From assembly GCA_017644185.1 (NCBI GenBank), contig JAEPMA010000016.1, forward strand, positions 1 through 64,000: DNA of 64,000 bases. Direction: 5' to 3'. Below are positions 18,513 to 28,046 of the stretch, in pieces (position 1 is the first letter of the stretch; each line of letters begins with the position of its first letter). The translations under genes and the position numbers were made by a program. The notes below the pieces were generated by a model. The model was not told where the DNA came from. It saw nothing but the letters and a program-made list of their open reading frames with translations, and did not search any database. This DNA is from Rhodospirillales bacterium. GTDB taxonomy: Bacteria; Pseudomonadota; Alphaproteobacteria; Rhodospirillales; Casp-alpha2.

Positions 18513-20066
18513 CTATTCCGCGGCGTGACGCAGCGGACGGTCGAAATCGTCCGGAAAAAGTTTGATCGCGCTGCGCACCGGCATCGGCGTCAGCCCGCCC
18601 ATGGCGCAGAGGGAGCCGTCGGTCATGACGTCGCACAGGTCTTCGACAAGCGTGACGTTGCGGGCGGCGTCCTCGCCCCGGATGATCTTCTCGACGGTTT
18701 CCCTGCCCCGGACAGCGCCGATCCGGCAGGGGGTGCATTTGCCGCAGCTTTCGATCTCGCAGAACTCGAACGCGAAGCGCGCCATCTCGGCCATATCGAC
18801 CGTGTCATCGAAGACGACGATTCCCCCATGCCCCAGCATCGCACCCGCCTCTGCCAGCGCCTCGTAATCCATCGCAAGGTCGAGCATCGCGTCATCGACA
18901 TAAGCGCCCAGCGGCCCCCCCAATTGCGCGGCGCGGAACGGGCGGCCCGACGCCGTGCCGCCGCCGAAATCCTCGATCAGTTCGCGGATGGTGACGCCGA
19001 AGGCTTTTTCGACCAGTCCACCTTGCCTGATATTCCCGGCAAGCTGGAACGGCTGCGTGCCGCGTGACCGGCCCATGCCGAAATCGCGGTAGGCTTCGGC
19101 GCCTTCCTTCATGATGTACGGTACGGTCGCGAGTGAGAGCACGTTGTTGACGACGGTCGGCTGGCCGAACAGACCGGCGACGGCCGGGATCGGCGGCTTG
19201 GCGCGGACCGTGCCGCGCTTGCCCTCCATACTTTCGAGCATCGACGATTCCTCACCGCAGATATAGGCGCCGGCCCCCTTGCGCACATGGAGGCGGAACG
19301 GTTTTCCCGATCCCGCCACGTCGTCCCCCAAGAGACCGTCCGCTTCCCAGATTCGGATCGCAGCCAGCATGGTGGCGATGGCGTGCGGGTATTCGGACCG
19401 GATGTAGACGTAACCTTCACCCGCACCGACGGCGAGCCCGGCGATGACCATCCCTTCGATCAGGGTGAACGGATCACCCTCCATGATCATGCGGTCGGCG
19501 AAGGTGCCGCTATCGCCCTCGTCGGCGTTGCAACAGACGTATTTGGTTTCACATGCCGTTTCGGCGACGGTCTTCCACTTGATGCCGGTCGGGAACCCAG
19601 CCCCGCCGCGCCCGCGCAGACCTGAATCCGTGACGTCCTGGACGATCTGTTCGGGCGTCATGCCGAGAGCGCGGCGCAACCCGGTAAGACCGCCGTGCGA
19701 CTGATAGGCAGCCATATCGAGCGGGTCGATGATGCCGACCCGCGCGAATGTCAGGCGTTCCTGGTTTTTCAGGAACGGATGATCTTCGATGGGACCGAGC
19801 GCCAGCGGGTGACTGCCGCCCGCGTGAAATGCGGCGTCGAACAGTTTGGGGACGTCCGCCGCCGTGACCGGCCCATATGCGGTGCGGTTGCCGTCCACCT
19901 CGACCTCGACCAGCGGTTCCAGCCAGAACAGGCCGCGCGAGCCGTTGCGGACGATCGTTACGTCGATGTCGCGGATGCGGGCCTCGTGCCTGATCGCATC
20001 GGCAACGGTGTCCGCACCAACCGACAGCGCGGCGGAGTCGCAGGGAATATAGACGGTAACGCTCAT
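18513..20066 (-). CDS. fdsB: NAD-dependent formate dehydrogenase beta subunit
   Basis: 517 aa from the ATG at 20066, which overlaps the fdsG stop. An N-terminal thioredoxin-like part is followed by a NuoF-type domain: NAD/FMN-binding GRGGAGFPTGIKW and the cluster motif ESCGKCTPCR. It passes electrons from FdsA to NAD+. A longer reading upstream overlaps fdsG and is not needed. Confidence 0.95.
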   Translation of the reverse strand: MSVTVYIPCDSAALSVGADTVADAIRHEARIRDIDVTIVRNGSRGLFWLEPLVEVEVDGNRTAYGPVTAADVPKLFDAAFHAGGSHPLALGPIEDHPFLKNQERLTFARVGIIDPLDMAAYQSHGGLTGLRRALGMTPEQIVQDVTDSGLRGRGGAGFPTGIKWKTVAETACETKYVCCNADEGDSGTFADRMIMEGDPFTLIEGMVIAGLAVGAGEGYVYIRSEYPHAIATMLAAIRIWEADGLLGDDVAGSGKPFRLHVRKGAGAYICGEESSMLESMEGKRGTVRAKPPIPAVAGLFGQPTVVNNVLSLATVPYIMKEGAEAYRDFGMGRSRGTQPFQLAGNIRQGGLVEKAFGVTIRELIEDFGGGTASGRPFRAAQLGGPLGAYVDDAMLDLAMDYEALAEAGAMLGHGGIVVFDDTVDMAEMARFAFEFCEIESCGKCTPCRIGAVRGRETVEKIIRGEDAARNVTLVEDLCDVMTDGSLCAMGGLTPMPVRSAIKLFPDDFDRPLRHAAE

Positions 20067-20548
20067 GCCGCAGCCTCGGCGATGGCATTTTCGAGTTTGT
20101 CGATGTCGGCGCGTCCCATGGGTCTGCCGTCGATCAGCGCGGCGGGCGCCAGCGCGCAGTTGCCCAGGCAATAGACCGGCTCGATGGTGACGCGCGCATC
20201 GTCACCGTTCCCACCAAGGGGGACCCCCATGCGTGTGCAGATATCCTCGATCAGCTTCAGTGCCCCCATAGACTGGCAGGCTTCGGCACGGCACATCTTG
20301 ACCGTGACCCGGCCCGCCGGCGACGTGCGGAAATCATGATAGAAGCTGACCACGCCATGCACTTCGGCACGCGACAGGTTGAGCGCGTCGGCGAGCATCG
20401 GCACTGCATCATCCTCGACGCAGCCCCATTCATCCTGAAGCTCGTGCAGGATTTCAAGCAAGGCCGCCGGATCGTCACCGTGCCGTCCGCAGATGGAACA
20501 GACCGCGTCACGCAAGGCGTTACCAGCCGCTGTAGAAATATCCGTCAT
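20063..20548 (-). CDS. fdsG: NAD-dependent formate dehydrogenase gamma subunit
   Basis: 161 aa, NuoE-like. The [2Fe-2S] ligands are visible as CRAEAC and CLGNC. It starts the fdsGBAD operon. The ATG at 20548 (MTDISTAAGN) is preferred to an in-frame start 69 bases further up. The 108-bp gap to the LysR stop contains the operon promoter. Confidence 0.93.
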   Translation of the reverse strand: MTDISTAAGNALRDAVCSICGRHGDDPAALLEILHELQDEWGCVEDDAVPMLADALNLSRAEVHGVVSFYHDFRTSPAGRVTVKMCRAEACQSMGALKLIEDICTRMGVPLGGNGDDARVTIEPVYCLGNCALAPAALIDGRPMGRADIDKLENAIAEAAA

Positions 20549-20656
20549 CCGATAATCGCCGCGTCGGGCGTCCCTTAAGTTCCGGACGACACTGGCGTGC
20601 ACCGCATAGGTGCGCAAATCGATATTCTCTATGGGCCGATAGGCGGACGCCGGGGT

Positions 20657-21583
20657 TCAGGCAGAAAGCGCGCCAGACAGGCGTGACGCCCGCTCCCTGT
20701 TCAGATCGAAATCGCGGGCGGCATCGATCAGGGATGTCACCACGGGCGGCGGCGGGTCGCGGTCATACGCGATCAGGCCGACTTCGTGTTCGACAGCGGG
20801 TTCGACGAGCGGCACCGCGCGGATGCGGTCCGAAAAACCGAACACCAGAAGGAAATGCTCCGGCATGATGCTGGCCAGCCCGTGCATGTGGATGTGCGCG
20901 TAAAGGGTCACCACGGAATTGGACTCGATCTCCGCGTCCGGATCGCAACCCACCGACGAGAAAATACCGTCGACGATGCGCCGGTTCTGCATGTCCGGCG
21001 TCAACAGGCCGAGTGGATAACGCGCCGCCTCGGCCCACGACACCGCCTCGCGTTCGGCGAGGGGATGGTCGTCGCGTACGAACAGGCGATAGCGTTCCAT
21101 GTACATCGGCACCGTGATGGCGCGGCCGACGGGCTCGTTGTCCAGATAGCTGATGCCCGCGTCGACGGAGAAATCGTTCACGCTCCGCAATATTTCGCGC
21201 GACGTCTGCGAAAGAATCGAGAAGGTGATCCTGGGAAACGCTTCCTGCACACTGCCGGTCAGCAAAGCCGCGGTCTGAAGCGCGGACGGGATCACACCGA
21301 TCACGGCCCGCGCCGCCAGCTCGCCCTTGAGGACGGCGAGTTCCTGTTCCAGCGAAGTGCAGTCTTCGAGGATCGCATGCGCCCATTTCAGCACACGCTC
21401 CCCTTCTGGTGTCAGGCCTTCGTAACGCTGCCCCCGCTTGACGATCGTGACGCCCAATTCCTGCTCAAGCTGGCGGATACGGCCTGAAAGCGTCGGCTGT
21501 GTGACGTGACTGGCCTCGGCGGCGCGGGTGAAATGTTTTTCCCGGGCGAGGGCAGACAGATACTGGAGCTGGCGGATATCCAT
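20657..21583 (-). CDS. LysR-type transcriptional regulator next to fds
   Basis: 308 aa. The winged helix-turn-helix is at residues 1-60 (MDIRQLQYLSAL, HFTRAAEASHVTQPTLSGRIRQLE), followed by a LysR effector-binding domain. The start at 21583 is the normal LysR start; longer readings run into a duplicated ettA fragment. It lies directly upstream of the fds operon in the same direction, as in other fds loci where the LysR protein (FdsR type) responds to formate. Regulation by formate is inference. Confidence 0.88.
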   Translation of the reverse strand: MDIRQLQYLSALAREKHFTRAAEASHVTQPTLSGRIRQLEQELGVTIVKRGQRYEGLTPEGERVLKWAHAILEDCTSLEQELAVLKGELAARAVIGVIPSALQTAALLTGSVQEAFPRITFSILSQTSREILRSVNDFSVDAGISYLDNEPVGRAITVPMYMERYRLFVRDDHPLAEREAVSWAEAARYPLGLLTPDMQNRRIVDGIFSSVGCDPDAEIESNSVVTLYAHIHMHGLASIMPEHFLLVFGFSDRIRAVPLVEPAVEHEVGLIAYDRDPPPPVVTSLIDAARDFDLNRERASRLSGALSA

Positions 21584-21646
21584 GGCGGCGCGTTCCGAAA
21601 AATTCGACATAAAATGCATTGTTTTGCATGTCGCTGCAACGCCATC

Positions 21647-21808
21647 GTCCTCATGCTCGACGAACAGACCAACGCTCTGGATGTCGATACGCGCCGCGCC
21701 CTCGAAGAAGCCATCGCCGATTTCGCGGGCTGCGTCCTGATCACGTCGCACGACTGCTGGTTCCTCGAGCTGCACCGGATCGCTTACAAACCCGTAACTA
21801 AAACCTGA
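21647..21808 (+). pseudogene. Truncated duplicate of the ettA 3' end
   Basis: The sequence from GTCCTCATGCTCGA onward matches ettA closely, giving VLMLDEQTNALDVDT, then RALEEAIADFAGCVLITSHD, then a join to the last residues HRIAYKPVTKT and the same TGA. Relative to ettA, 117 bp (39 codons) are missing between two CCTCGA repeats (12486 and 12603). The fragment has no Walker A or signature motif; Walker B is changed (DEP to DEQ). It lies 64 bp upstream of the LysR start on the other strand. The rest of the gap 21584-21896 shows nothing else. Confidence 0.88.
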
Positions 21809-21896
21809 GCGCGTGTCCGCGCCGCGTGACGGATGCACCCTTGGCTGACGGGGTCAGCGATCCCGCAAGAGGTTTCTCGGTGACATCATGCGTCGG

Positions 21897-22741
21897 TCAA
21901 GCGGGCTGAATGATTTCCACAGGCCAATAATCCGAGACCAGATCCGGTGTGCTGAAAAGCAGGTTTATGATGTGGTTGGTGCTTATTTCGGTTTTTGGCG
22001 GGATGAACCTGGGCAACGAGCCGTCGAAGGTTAGTGCGAAAGTCGAGTAACCCATACCTTCCATGAACTCGCGCAGCGACTTTGGAGAGCACCCCATTTT
22101 CTCGAGCCCGAACTGGTGCAATTCCGAAATCACGAAGGGAACCTTCACCCCTTCCAGTATCTCCTTCGCGCCTTGAAGAATGAGTTGTTCAGCGCCCTCC
22201 GTATCCACCTTGATCAATTTGATATCGCCGCCGCCGAGCGCCCTGGCTTCCTCTCTGCCAAGGTCGTGGTTTGCATGTCCAGTCTTTTGGGGTTCGCCTT
22301 GCTCTCGTCGTTGCCGGGGAAAAGCGCCGGATCCCAGAGCGCGTTACCACCGCTGTTATCGCTGTTGATGTAGAAACCGACCTGCTCGACTTTGTCGGAC
22401 GCGGGTCTCTCAATTGTCGTAACGTTGTTCAGACCGTTCAGATCGATGTTGGCCGACAGTCTTTTTATGTTTTCCGCATCCGGCTCGAAACTTACGACGG
22501 CCCCTTCCGGTCCGACGAGGGCAGCCGACAACAACGTGAAAAAACCTATGTTCGCACCCACATCAAAGACGCGATCGCCCTTTTCAAGAACGCGCACGAA
22601 AGCATGAAAGACATCAGGCTCGTAAAGTTGCCCATTCTGCAAAAAATCCAGAATCGTCTTTTCGTTGGGGAATTCCCTGTCCAGGTTGATTTCGATGCGG
22701 CCTTTATCGATCATCGGCATATTCAGATTGAACACAGGCAT
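21897..22741 (-). pseudogene. FkbM-family methyltransferase, frameshifted
   Basis: Two adjacent frames make one gene of 845 bp, one base short of 282 codons. The first part (from 22741) has the SAM motif DVGANIGFFTLLSAALVG and VSFEPDAENIKRL; after ...QTTTLAER it shifts and stops at 22214. The other frame continues GGGDIKLIKVDTEGAE, a hallmark of FkbM methyltransferases, to 21897. A single missing G around 22249-22257 explains it. It is a fresh mutation, a decaying gene or a sequencing error. FkbM enzymes O-methylate sugars and other small molecules. Confidence 0.85.
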
Positions 22742-22863
22742 GTCGGCCTCCCCGCATATGACGTGAATGCAATTCCGGTTCTTTCGGTCAGAATGATCTT
22801 ACACACAAAGTTTTTAGAAAAGAGTAACGACGGGAAATGGATGGAATCAGAGGGACGATCGGC

Positions 22864-23667
22864 ATGACGGAGATCGACGGCCAGACGAGACAAGAGTTCC
22901 TTGAAAAAGGTGCGACCGTTCTGCGCGGCGTGTTCAAGGATTGGGTCGAGACGTTACGGGACGGCGTCGACAAGAACATGACCGACCCCGATCCCAACGC
23001 GCGGATATATAACGACGAAAACGGCGGCGGCCGGTTCTTCGTCGATTACTGCAACTGGGCCCGCATCCCGGAATACACGGATTTCATCTTCAACTCTCCC
23101 GCCGCCGGGATCGGCGCGGCGTTGATGGAGAGCAAGAAAGTCCAGTTGTTCCACGAGCATGTGCTGGTGAAAGAGGCGCAGACCGGCATCCCGACCCCCT
23201 GGCATCACGACGCCCCGTATTACTGCGTCGACGGCTCGAAAACGCTGAGCTTATGGATTCCGCTGGACGAGGTCCCGCGCGAGACGACGCTTGAATTCGT
23301 CGCCGGCTCGCACTTGTGGGGGAAGTCGTTCCGCCCGCAACGCTTCGACGGGTCGGCGCTGAACGAGGGCGATGGGCTGGAAGAAATTCCAGATATCGAC
23401 GGCAACCGCGATGACTATGAGATCATCGGCTGGGCCGTCCGCCCCGGCGATGCCATCGCGTTCGACTATCGCGTCATTCACGGCGCGCCGGCGAACCACA
23501 GTAAGAACACGCAACGGCGGGCGTTCTCGCTGCGGCTTTTGGGAGACGGCGTGAAATTCGCCCGGCGCGATGGGATCACGACCTCGCCCCCCTTCAACCA
23601 CGTCACGTTGAAGGATGGGGATGAACTCGTCGGCGAGGACTTCCCCGTATTGATCGACGCCGGATAA
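22864..23667 (+). CDS. Phytanoyl-CoA dioxygenase family protein
   Basis: 267 aa from the ATG at 22864 with GAGGGA upstream; a start at 22837 is also possible. Iron ligands: HHD in TPWHHDAPYY and the distal His in RVIHGAPANHS, with an Arg nearby for 2-oxoglutarate. Non-heme Fe(II)/2OG oxygenase; the substrate is unknown. It is convergent with another Fe(II)/2OG oxygenase 6 bp away. Confidence 0.87.
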   Translation: MTEIDGQTRQEFLEKGATVLRGVFKDWVETLRDGVDKNMTDPDPNARIYNDENGGGRFFVDYCNWARIPEYTDFIFNSPAAGIGAALMESKKVQLFHEHVLVKEAQTGIPTPWHHDAPYYCVDGSKTLSLWIPLDEVPRETTLEFVAGSHLWGKSFRPQRFDGSALNEGDGLEEIPDIDGNRDDYEIIGWAVRPGDAIAFDYRVIHGAPANHSKNTQRRAFSLRLLGDGVKFARRDGITTSPPFNHVTLKDGDELVGEDFPVLIDAG

Positions 23668-23673
23668 GTTGGA

Positions 23674-24276
23674 TCACACGAAGTCCGGGCCGTGCACCCA
23701 GGCGACCAGCGAGAGCCGGTTCCCCGACACCACCGGTGCCACGCGGTGAAGGGTGTGGGCCGGGAACACCACCATCGCGCCCCGGTCGACCGGCACCTGG
23801 AAGGGGCGGCCGTCTGCGTTCAGTTCGAACTCGCCCCCCACATAATCTTTCGGGTCGGTCAGTTGGACCGACATCGTCAACTTGCGCCGCCCGGCAACCG
23901 CGCCCCGGCCACGGTCGATATGCCAGTCGTAATAGTGACCGGGACCGTATGAAGCGAGTTGCAGGCGTTCTTCGAAACCGTTGAGCGCGTATCTGAAAAC
24001 ATCCCGGTTGGCATCCGCCGCCAGACGGGTCATGCGTTGTATAACCCAGTCGAATTCTTCGCTTTCCGGCAACCAGACGAGCGCAGACTGGCGGACTTTC
24101 TGGTCGAACCTGCCGGCGACCAGGCCACCGTCTTTCGCATCCAGTTCTTTGAATGCCGCGTTCAGGCGTTCGCATTCGTCAGTCGAGAACGCGTTGTTGA
24201 TGATGGCCCAATGACGCGGCGGTTTGCCGCCCCCCGGACCGGGCGGAACGTGAGAAGCCGATGATGTGTGAGACAT
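23674..24276 (-). CDS. 2OG-Fe(II) oxygenase (prolyl 4-hydroxylase type)
   Basis: 200 aa. Iron ligands HxD in YDWHIDRG and the distal His in HTLHRVAPVVSGNR, with the 2-oxoglutarate-binding Arg in GNRLSLVAWVHG. The fold is that of small prolyl-hydroxylase-like oxygenases (PKHD group). Substrate unknown. It diverges from the amidase and converges on the phytanoyl-type oxygenase. Confidence 0.85.
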   Translation of the reverse strand: MSHTSSASHVPPGPGGGKPPRHWAIINNAFSTDECERLNAAFKELDAKDGGLVAGRFDQKVRQSALVWLPESEEFDWVIQRMTRLAADANRDVFRYALNGFEERLQLASYGPGHYYDWHIDRGRGAVAGRRKLTMSVQLTDPKDYVGGEFELNADGRPFQVPVDRGAMVVFPAHTLHRVAPVVSGNRLSLVAWVHGPDFV

Positions 24277-24448
24277 TCAAAGCGCCTGCATTGGCCTGCA
24301 ACACTCTTGCACGCGCGTCCTATAAGCTCATTCATCAGTCTTGGATAGATGGAAAATGCGGGCCGCATATCCAACTGAGATCTGGCGACTTCGGAAACGC
24401 GCGTTAATATCGACGGCAATCTAACGAAAAATGACAGGGAACAGACAG

Positions 24449-25861
24449 ATGGCCGGCCAATCGAGCGATTACGACCCCCGCACTTTCAAGGGCCTCACCT
24501 TCCATGACAAGAGAAGCGCCTTCGCCGACGGCTCGGACACCCCCAGCGATTATCTGGAGCGTTGCCTTGAAACTGTCGCCGAGAGGGAACCCACCGTCCG
24601 GGCCTTCGCCTCTCTGAACGAAGAGACGGCGCGCGCCGCAGCGGAGGCCAGCAGCAAACGTTGGAAGGCGGGGAAGCCCCTCTCCCCCATCGATGGGATG
24701 CCCATCGGCATCAAGGACCTGCTCGAAACCAGGGACATGCCGACCCAAATGGGGTGCGCCGCACTGGACGGCAATTTCCCGAAAAACGACAACGCCGCCG
24801 TATGGGCGCTGCGCCAGGCGGGCGCGGTGATCTTCGGAAAGACCGTCACCGCGGAACTGGGCGGCAATCATCCGGGACCGACGACCAACCCGTTCGATCC
24901 TGCGCGCACGCCCGGGGGGTCTTCGTCCGGCTCGGCGGCAGCCGTCGCCAGCGCGATGATGCCAGCCGCCATCGGCACCCAGGTGGGCGGTTCGATCATC
25001 CGCCCCGCGGCGTTTTGCGGCAACTTCGCTTTGAAGCCCAGTCAGGGCGGCATCCATCGCGGCGAGCGCCAGACCACATCCATGAGCACCCACGGCCCGC
25101 ACGCCGCCTGCATCGAGGACATGTGGCAGGTCGCTATCGAAATCGCAAACCGGACCGGCGGCGACCCCGGCCATCCGGGACTGACCGGCCCTTCAACGAC
25201 ACCGCATCCGGTTCGTCCGGAACGCCTGATCGTCCTCGAGACCGAGGGCTGGGCCAAGCTGGACCCGGATACCGTTTCGGCGTTCGAGCAGTTGTTGGAA
25301 GGACTTCAACGCGCCGGGGTCACGCTGCTCAGGCGCGCGGATCATCCATGGATCGAGAGCATGGAAGTCAGCATCGCGAACGCGACCGAGGTGTGCGGCA
25401 CGATCACGGCGTGGGAGAACAGGTGGTATCAGCGCAATCTCGTCGACCGCCATCCGGAGGGTGTCAGCGCCCGCACGCAAGCCACGCTTTCAAAAGCTGA
25501 AAAGATGACGCCCGACGACTACAAGCGCCTTTTGTTGGAACGCGAACACGCGCGCACCTGTTTTAAGGCGCTCGCGCCGCTCGCGGATGCGGCGATCACC
25601 CTTTCCTGCCCCGGGCCCGCACCCATCTGGGCGGGCGATAAACCGGGCGAGGCGCTCGCACCCCGGCCGACCGGCGACGCGGTCTTTAATTACGGGAGTT
25701 CGTTACTGGGCGCCCCCGTCGTCACCATCCCGGTCATGGCGGTGGGCGGCATGCCCGTCGGCCTGCAGGTCATGGGACAGCGCAACACCGATGCGCGGAT
25801 CACCGCGCTCGCCAGATGGATTTATGAGAACGTCGAGCCGGTCGCCGTGAAGGCATCCTAG
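24449..25861 (+). CDS. Amidase (amidase-signature family)
   Basis: 470 aa. Ser-cisSer-Lys triad: Lys in GMPIGIKDLLET, the Gly/Ser stretch TPGGSSSGSAAAVAS, and the nucleophile region QVGGSIIRPAAFCG. Cytosolic amidohydrolase of unknown substrate. AGGGA precedes the ATG at 24449; a start at 24431 would add six residues. It is convergent with an EamA transporter. Confidence 0.88.
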   Translation: MAGQSSDYDPRTFKGLTFHDKRSAFADGSDTPSDYLERCLETVAEREPTVRAFASLNEETARAAAEASSKRWKAGKPLSPIDGMPIGIKDLLETRDMPTQMGCAALDGNFPKNDNAAVWALRQAGAVIFGKTVTAELGGNHPGPTTNPFDPARTPGGSSSGSAAAVASAMMPAAIGTQVGGSIIRPAAFCGNFALKPSQGGIHRGERQTTSMSTHGPHAACIEDMWQVAIEIANRTGGDPGHPGLTGPSTTPHPVRPERLIVLETEGWAKLDPDTVSAFEQLLEGLQRAGVTLLRRADHPWIESMEVSIANATEVCGTITAWENRWYQRNLVDRHPEGVSARTQATLSKAEKMTPDDYKRLLLEREHARTCFKALAPLADAAITLSCPGPAPIWAGDKPGEALAPRPTGDAVFNYGSSLLGAPVVTIPVMAVGGMPVGLQVMGQRNTDARITALARWIYENVEPVAVKAS

Positions 25862-25874
25862 CTGACGCGCCGGG

Positions 25875-26765
25875 TTACTTCGGCGCACCCTTCAACGCGT
25901 TCCTGCGCATGGTGTAGAGGGTACTCGCAACGATGATCGCGGCGCCCGAGAACGTCCAGATCGTCGGAATCTCGGCGAAGAACACGACCCCGATAATCCC
26001 CGCATAGATCAGCCGCACGTACTCCATGGGGGCGATTGCCGCCGCTTCGCCGACCTTTAACGCCTTGATGAACATCCACTGCATCAGCGACATCAGGCTG
26101 CCGATCATGACGATGAAGATCATCTCGTCGAGGCTCGGCATCACCCACTGGAAATACGTCGGCACGGCCATCACGAGGGTGATGGTGACGGAGTGAAAAA
26201 CCAGTATGGTCGAGGCGTTGTCGATCTGCGAGATCTTGCGCAGCAGGATCTGCACGACCGACACGAACATCGCCGACACGACCGCCATCAGCGCGTAGAT
26301 ATTGATGTTGTCCGGATCGGGCCGGATGATCACCAACACGCCGACGAAACCGAACATGACGCTGGTCCAGCGCCGAATGCCGACGACCTCGCGAAGGAAG
26401 ATGATGGCGAGGATCGTCGTGAACAGGATGCGCGCGAAGGAGATCGCCGTCACTTCCGCGAGCGGCATATTCACCACGGCGGAAAATCCCAGATACATCG
26501 CGACGATCGAGAGGGTCGCCCTCAGGAAATGCATCCCGTAGATGCTGGATTTGAACACCGTCGCCCGGTTTTTCAGGATCACGGGGGATATGATGATCAG
26601 CACCATGATCTGGCGGAAGAACAGGATTTCGATGACCGGGATGGTCTGGCCGACGTGCTTGATCAGCGACGACATCAAGACCGAGACCAAGGACGCGATC
26701 AGGATGATGATCGACCCCCGGATATTCCCGGAGAGCGCCTCCCAGCGTCGGATGTAGTTTTGCAT
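25875..26765 (-). CDS. EamA/DMT-family transporter
   Basis: 296 aa with ten hydrophobic segments in two EamA repeats, as in drug/metabolite exporters of the inner membrane. The first repeat includes SLVSVLMSSLIKHVG and the second the SLMSLMQWMFIKAL segment. Substrate unknown. The C-terminus is short and basic. It ends 13 bp from the amidase stop. Confidence 0.87.
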   Translation of the reverse strand: MQNYIRRWEALSGNIRGSIIILIASLVSVLMSSLIKHVGQTIPVIEILFFRQIMVLIIISPVILKNRATVFKSSIYGMHFLRATLSIVAMYLGFSAVVNMPLAEVTAISFARILFTTILAIIFLREVVGIRRWTSVMFGFVGVLVIIRPDPDNINIYALMAVVSAMFVSVVQILLRKISQIDNASTILVFHSVTITLVMAVPTYFQWVMPSLDEMIFIVMIGSLMSLMQWMFIKALKVGEAAAIAPMEYVRLIYAGIIGVVFFAEIPTIWTFSGAAIIVASTLYTMRRNALKGAPK

Positions 26766-26890
26766 GTCGCGTAATTTCAGCCGGCACGCAGCCGGAAAAG
26801 AACCGAGATGCTATTTGATATGCCGGATATCAGCCGCTTAGTCAAAATACCAGCGACGATCGGGAAAGAAGGCTCTCTCCCATATGCTTC

Positions 26891-26910
26891 GGGCGGGCAT
26901 CGGCCCGCCC
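26891..26910. repeat. Perfect GC hairpin
   Basis: GGGCGGGC and GCCCGCCC flank an ATCG loop. It lies 26 bp after the small membrane protein stop on the minus strand. No T-run follows on either strand, so a full rho-independent terminator is not supported; it could stabilise the 3' end. Confidence 0.5.
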
Positions 26911-26935
26911 GTGAAGAACGCTGTCGCGCGTTCGC

Positions 26936-27055
26936 TTAAAGAACGAAGATGTGAAGCGTCAGCCACACCGCAGCGACAAGGCCGAGCGCGACAAGGCCGC
27001 CGACCACCATGATGGAAGACACTTGTTTCAAAGTGATCTGATTTTCGTTGCTCAT
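26936..27055 (-). CDS. Small single-pass membrane protein
   Basis: 39 aa: a polar N-terminus (MSNENQITLKQVSS) and one long hydrophobic helix from residue 15 to the end. AGGGGG lies 6-7 bp before the ATG, a strong ribosome binding site for so short a frame. It stands alone between the EamA transporter and a methyltransferase and is followed by a perfect hairpin. No family is recognised. Confidence 0.65.
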   Translation of the reverse strand: MSNENQITLKQVSSIMVVGGLVALGLVAAVWLTLHIFVL

Positions 27056-27223
27056 GTGATGCCCCCTATTTCAGGTCCGTTGCTTTCGTCATTTCTGTTT
27101 CGGCGCCCGGTACCGCCCCTGCGACCAATGCCCCGTCGCCTTCCGAGATAGGGTCCCTTGGCCCGGCAGGCAAGCGTATTCTTGAATATAGCAGGCTTTG
27201 ATGAAGGGTTGTATAAGCCCTTC

Positions 27224-27964
27224 ATGCACGCCCTTTACGACACCATCGGCTTGAACTACGCCGATCTGCGCCGGCCCGACCCGCGCATCCGGAAGATGAT
27301 CGACGCCGCCTTGGGTGATGCCGAAACCGTCCTCAACGTGGGGGCCGGGGCCGGGTCGTACGAACCCGACGGCCGCCGGATCACGGCCGTGGAGCCGTCC
27401 CGGGAGATGATCGCCCAACGTAAAGCCTCGGACGCGACCGTCATTCAGGGATATGCCGAGGACCTGCCGTTCGAGGATAACGCGTTCGACGCGGCCATGG
27501 CGGTCCTGACCATCCACCACTGGACAGATAAAAAGAGAGGCGTCGCCGAGATGCGCCGCGTGACGCGGAACAGGATCGTTTTCCTGACCTACGATCCGTC
27601 GTTCCGCGATCTATGGCTTTTCGACTATTTCCCCAAGCTTGCGGCATTGGATGAAGGCAAGATGCCGCCGATCGAAGATTTCGAGAGCTGGCTGGGTCCG
27701 GTCACCGTGTCGCCTGTCTTGGTGCCTTATAACTGCACGGACGGTTTCGTGGCCGCCTATTGGCGGCGCCCGGCGGCGTATCTGGATGAAAAGGTGCGTG
27801 CCGCCATGTCGCCGTTCTGGGCGATGGGCGACATCAGCGAAGAACTCGGGCGCTTGAAAAGCGACCTCGAGAGCGGCACCTGGGATGCCCGCTACGGCGG
27901 TCTTGTCGGGTTGGATGCGCTCGACTGCGGCTACCGAATTATCGAAAGCGTCTTACAGTCGTGA
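27224..27964 (+). CDS. Class I SAM-dependent methyltransferase
   Basis: 246 aa from the ATG at 27224 (MHALYDTIGLNYADLRRPDPRI, the usual start of this group); an upstream TTG at 27158 is less likely. SAM motif I is VLNVGAGAGSYEP, the acidic motif II region is TAVEPSREMI, and the post-motif is LPFEDNAFDAAMAV. UbiE/Methyltransf_11 type; substrate unknown. Confidence 0.85.
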   Translation: MHALYDTIGLNYADLRRPDPRIRKMIDAALGDAETVLNVGAGAGSYEPDGRRITAVEPSREMIAQRKASDATVIQGYAEDLPFEDNAFDAAMAVLTIHHWTDKKRGVAEMRRVTRNRIVFLTYDPSFRDLWLFDYFPKLAALDEGKMPPIEDFESWLGPVTVSPVLVPYNCTDGFVAAYWRRPAAYLDEKVRAAMSPFWAMGDISEELGRLKSDLESGTWDARYGGLVGLDALDCGYRIIESVLQS

Positions 27965-28046
27965 AAACGCCAGTGATGGGTGTGTTCACAACACGAGGTT
28001 ATGCTAGGGTTTGGCGAAACGGATTTACAGACACGGAACCCCCATC

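Noticed and set aside
16866-19067. 733-codon open frame on the plus strand
   Set aside because: It is antisense to fdsA/fdsB, whose cluster and cofactor motifs are intact. Its composition is His/Arg/Ala-rich, as expected for a shadow frame in GC-rich DNA.
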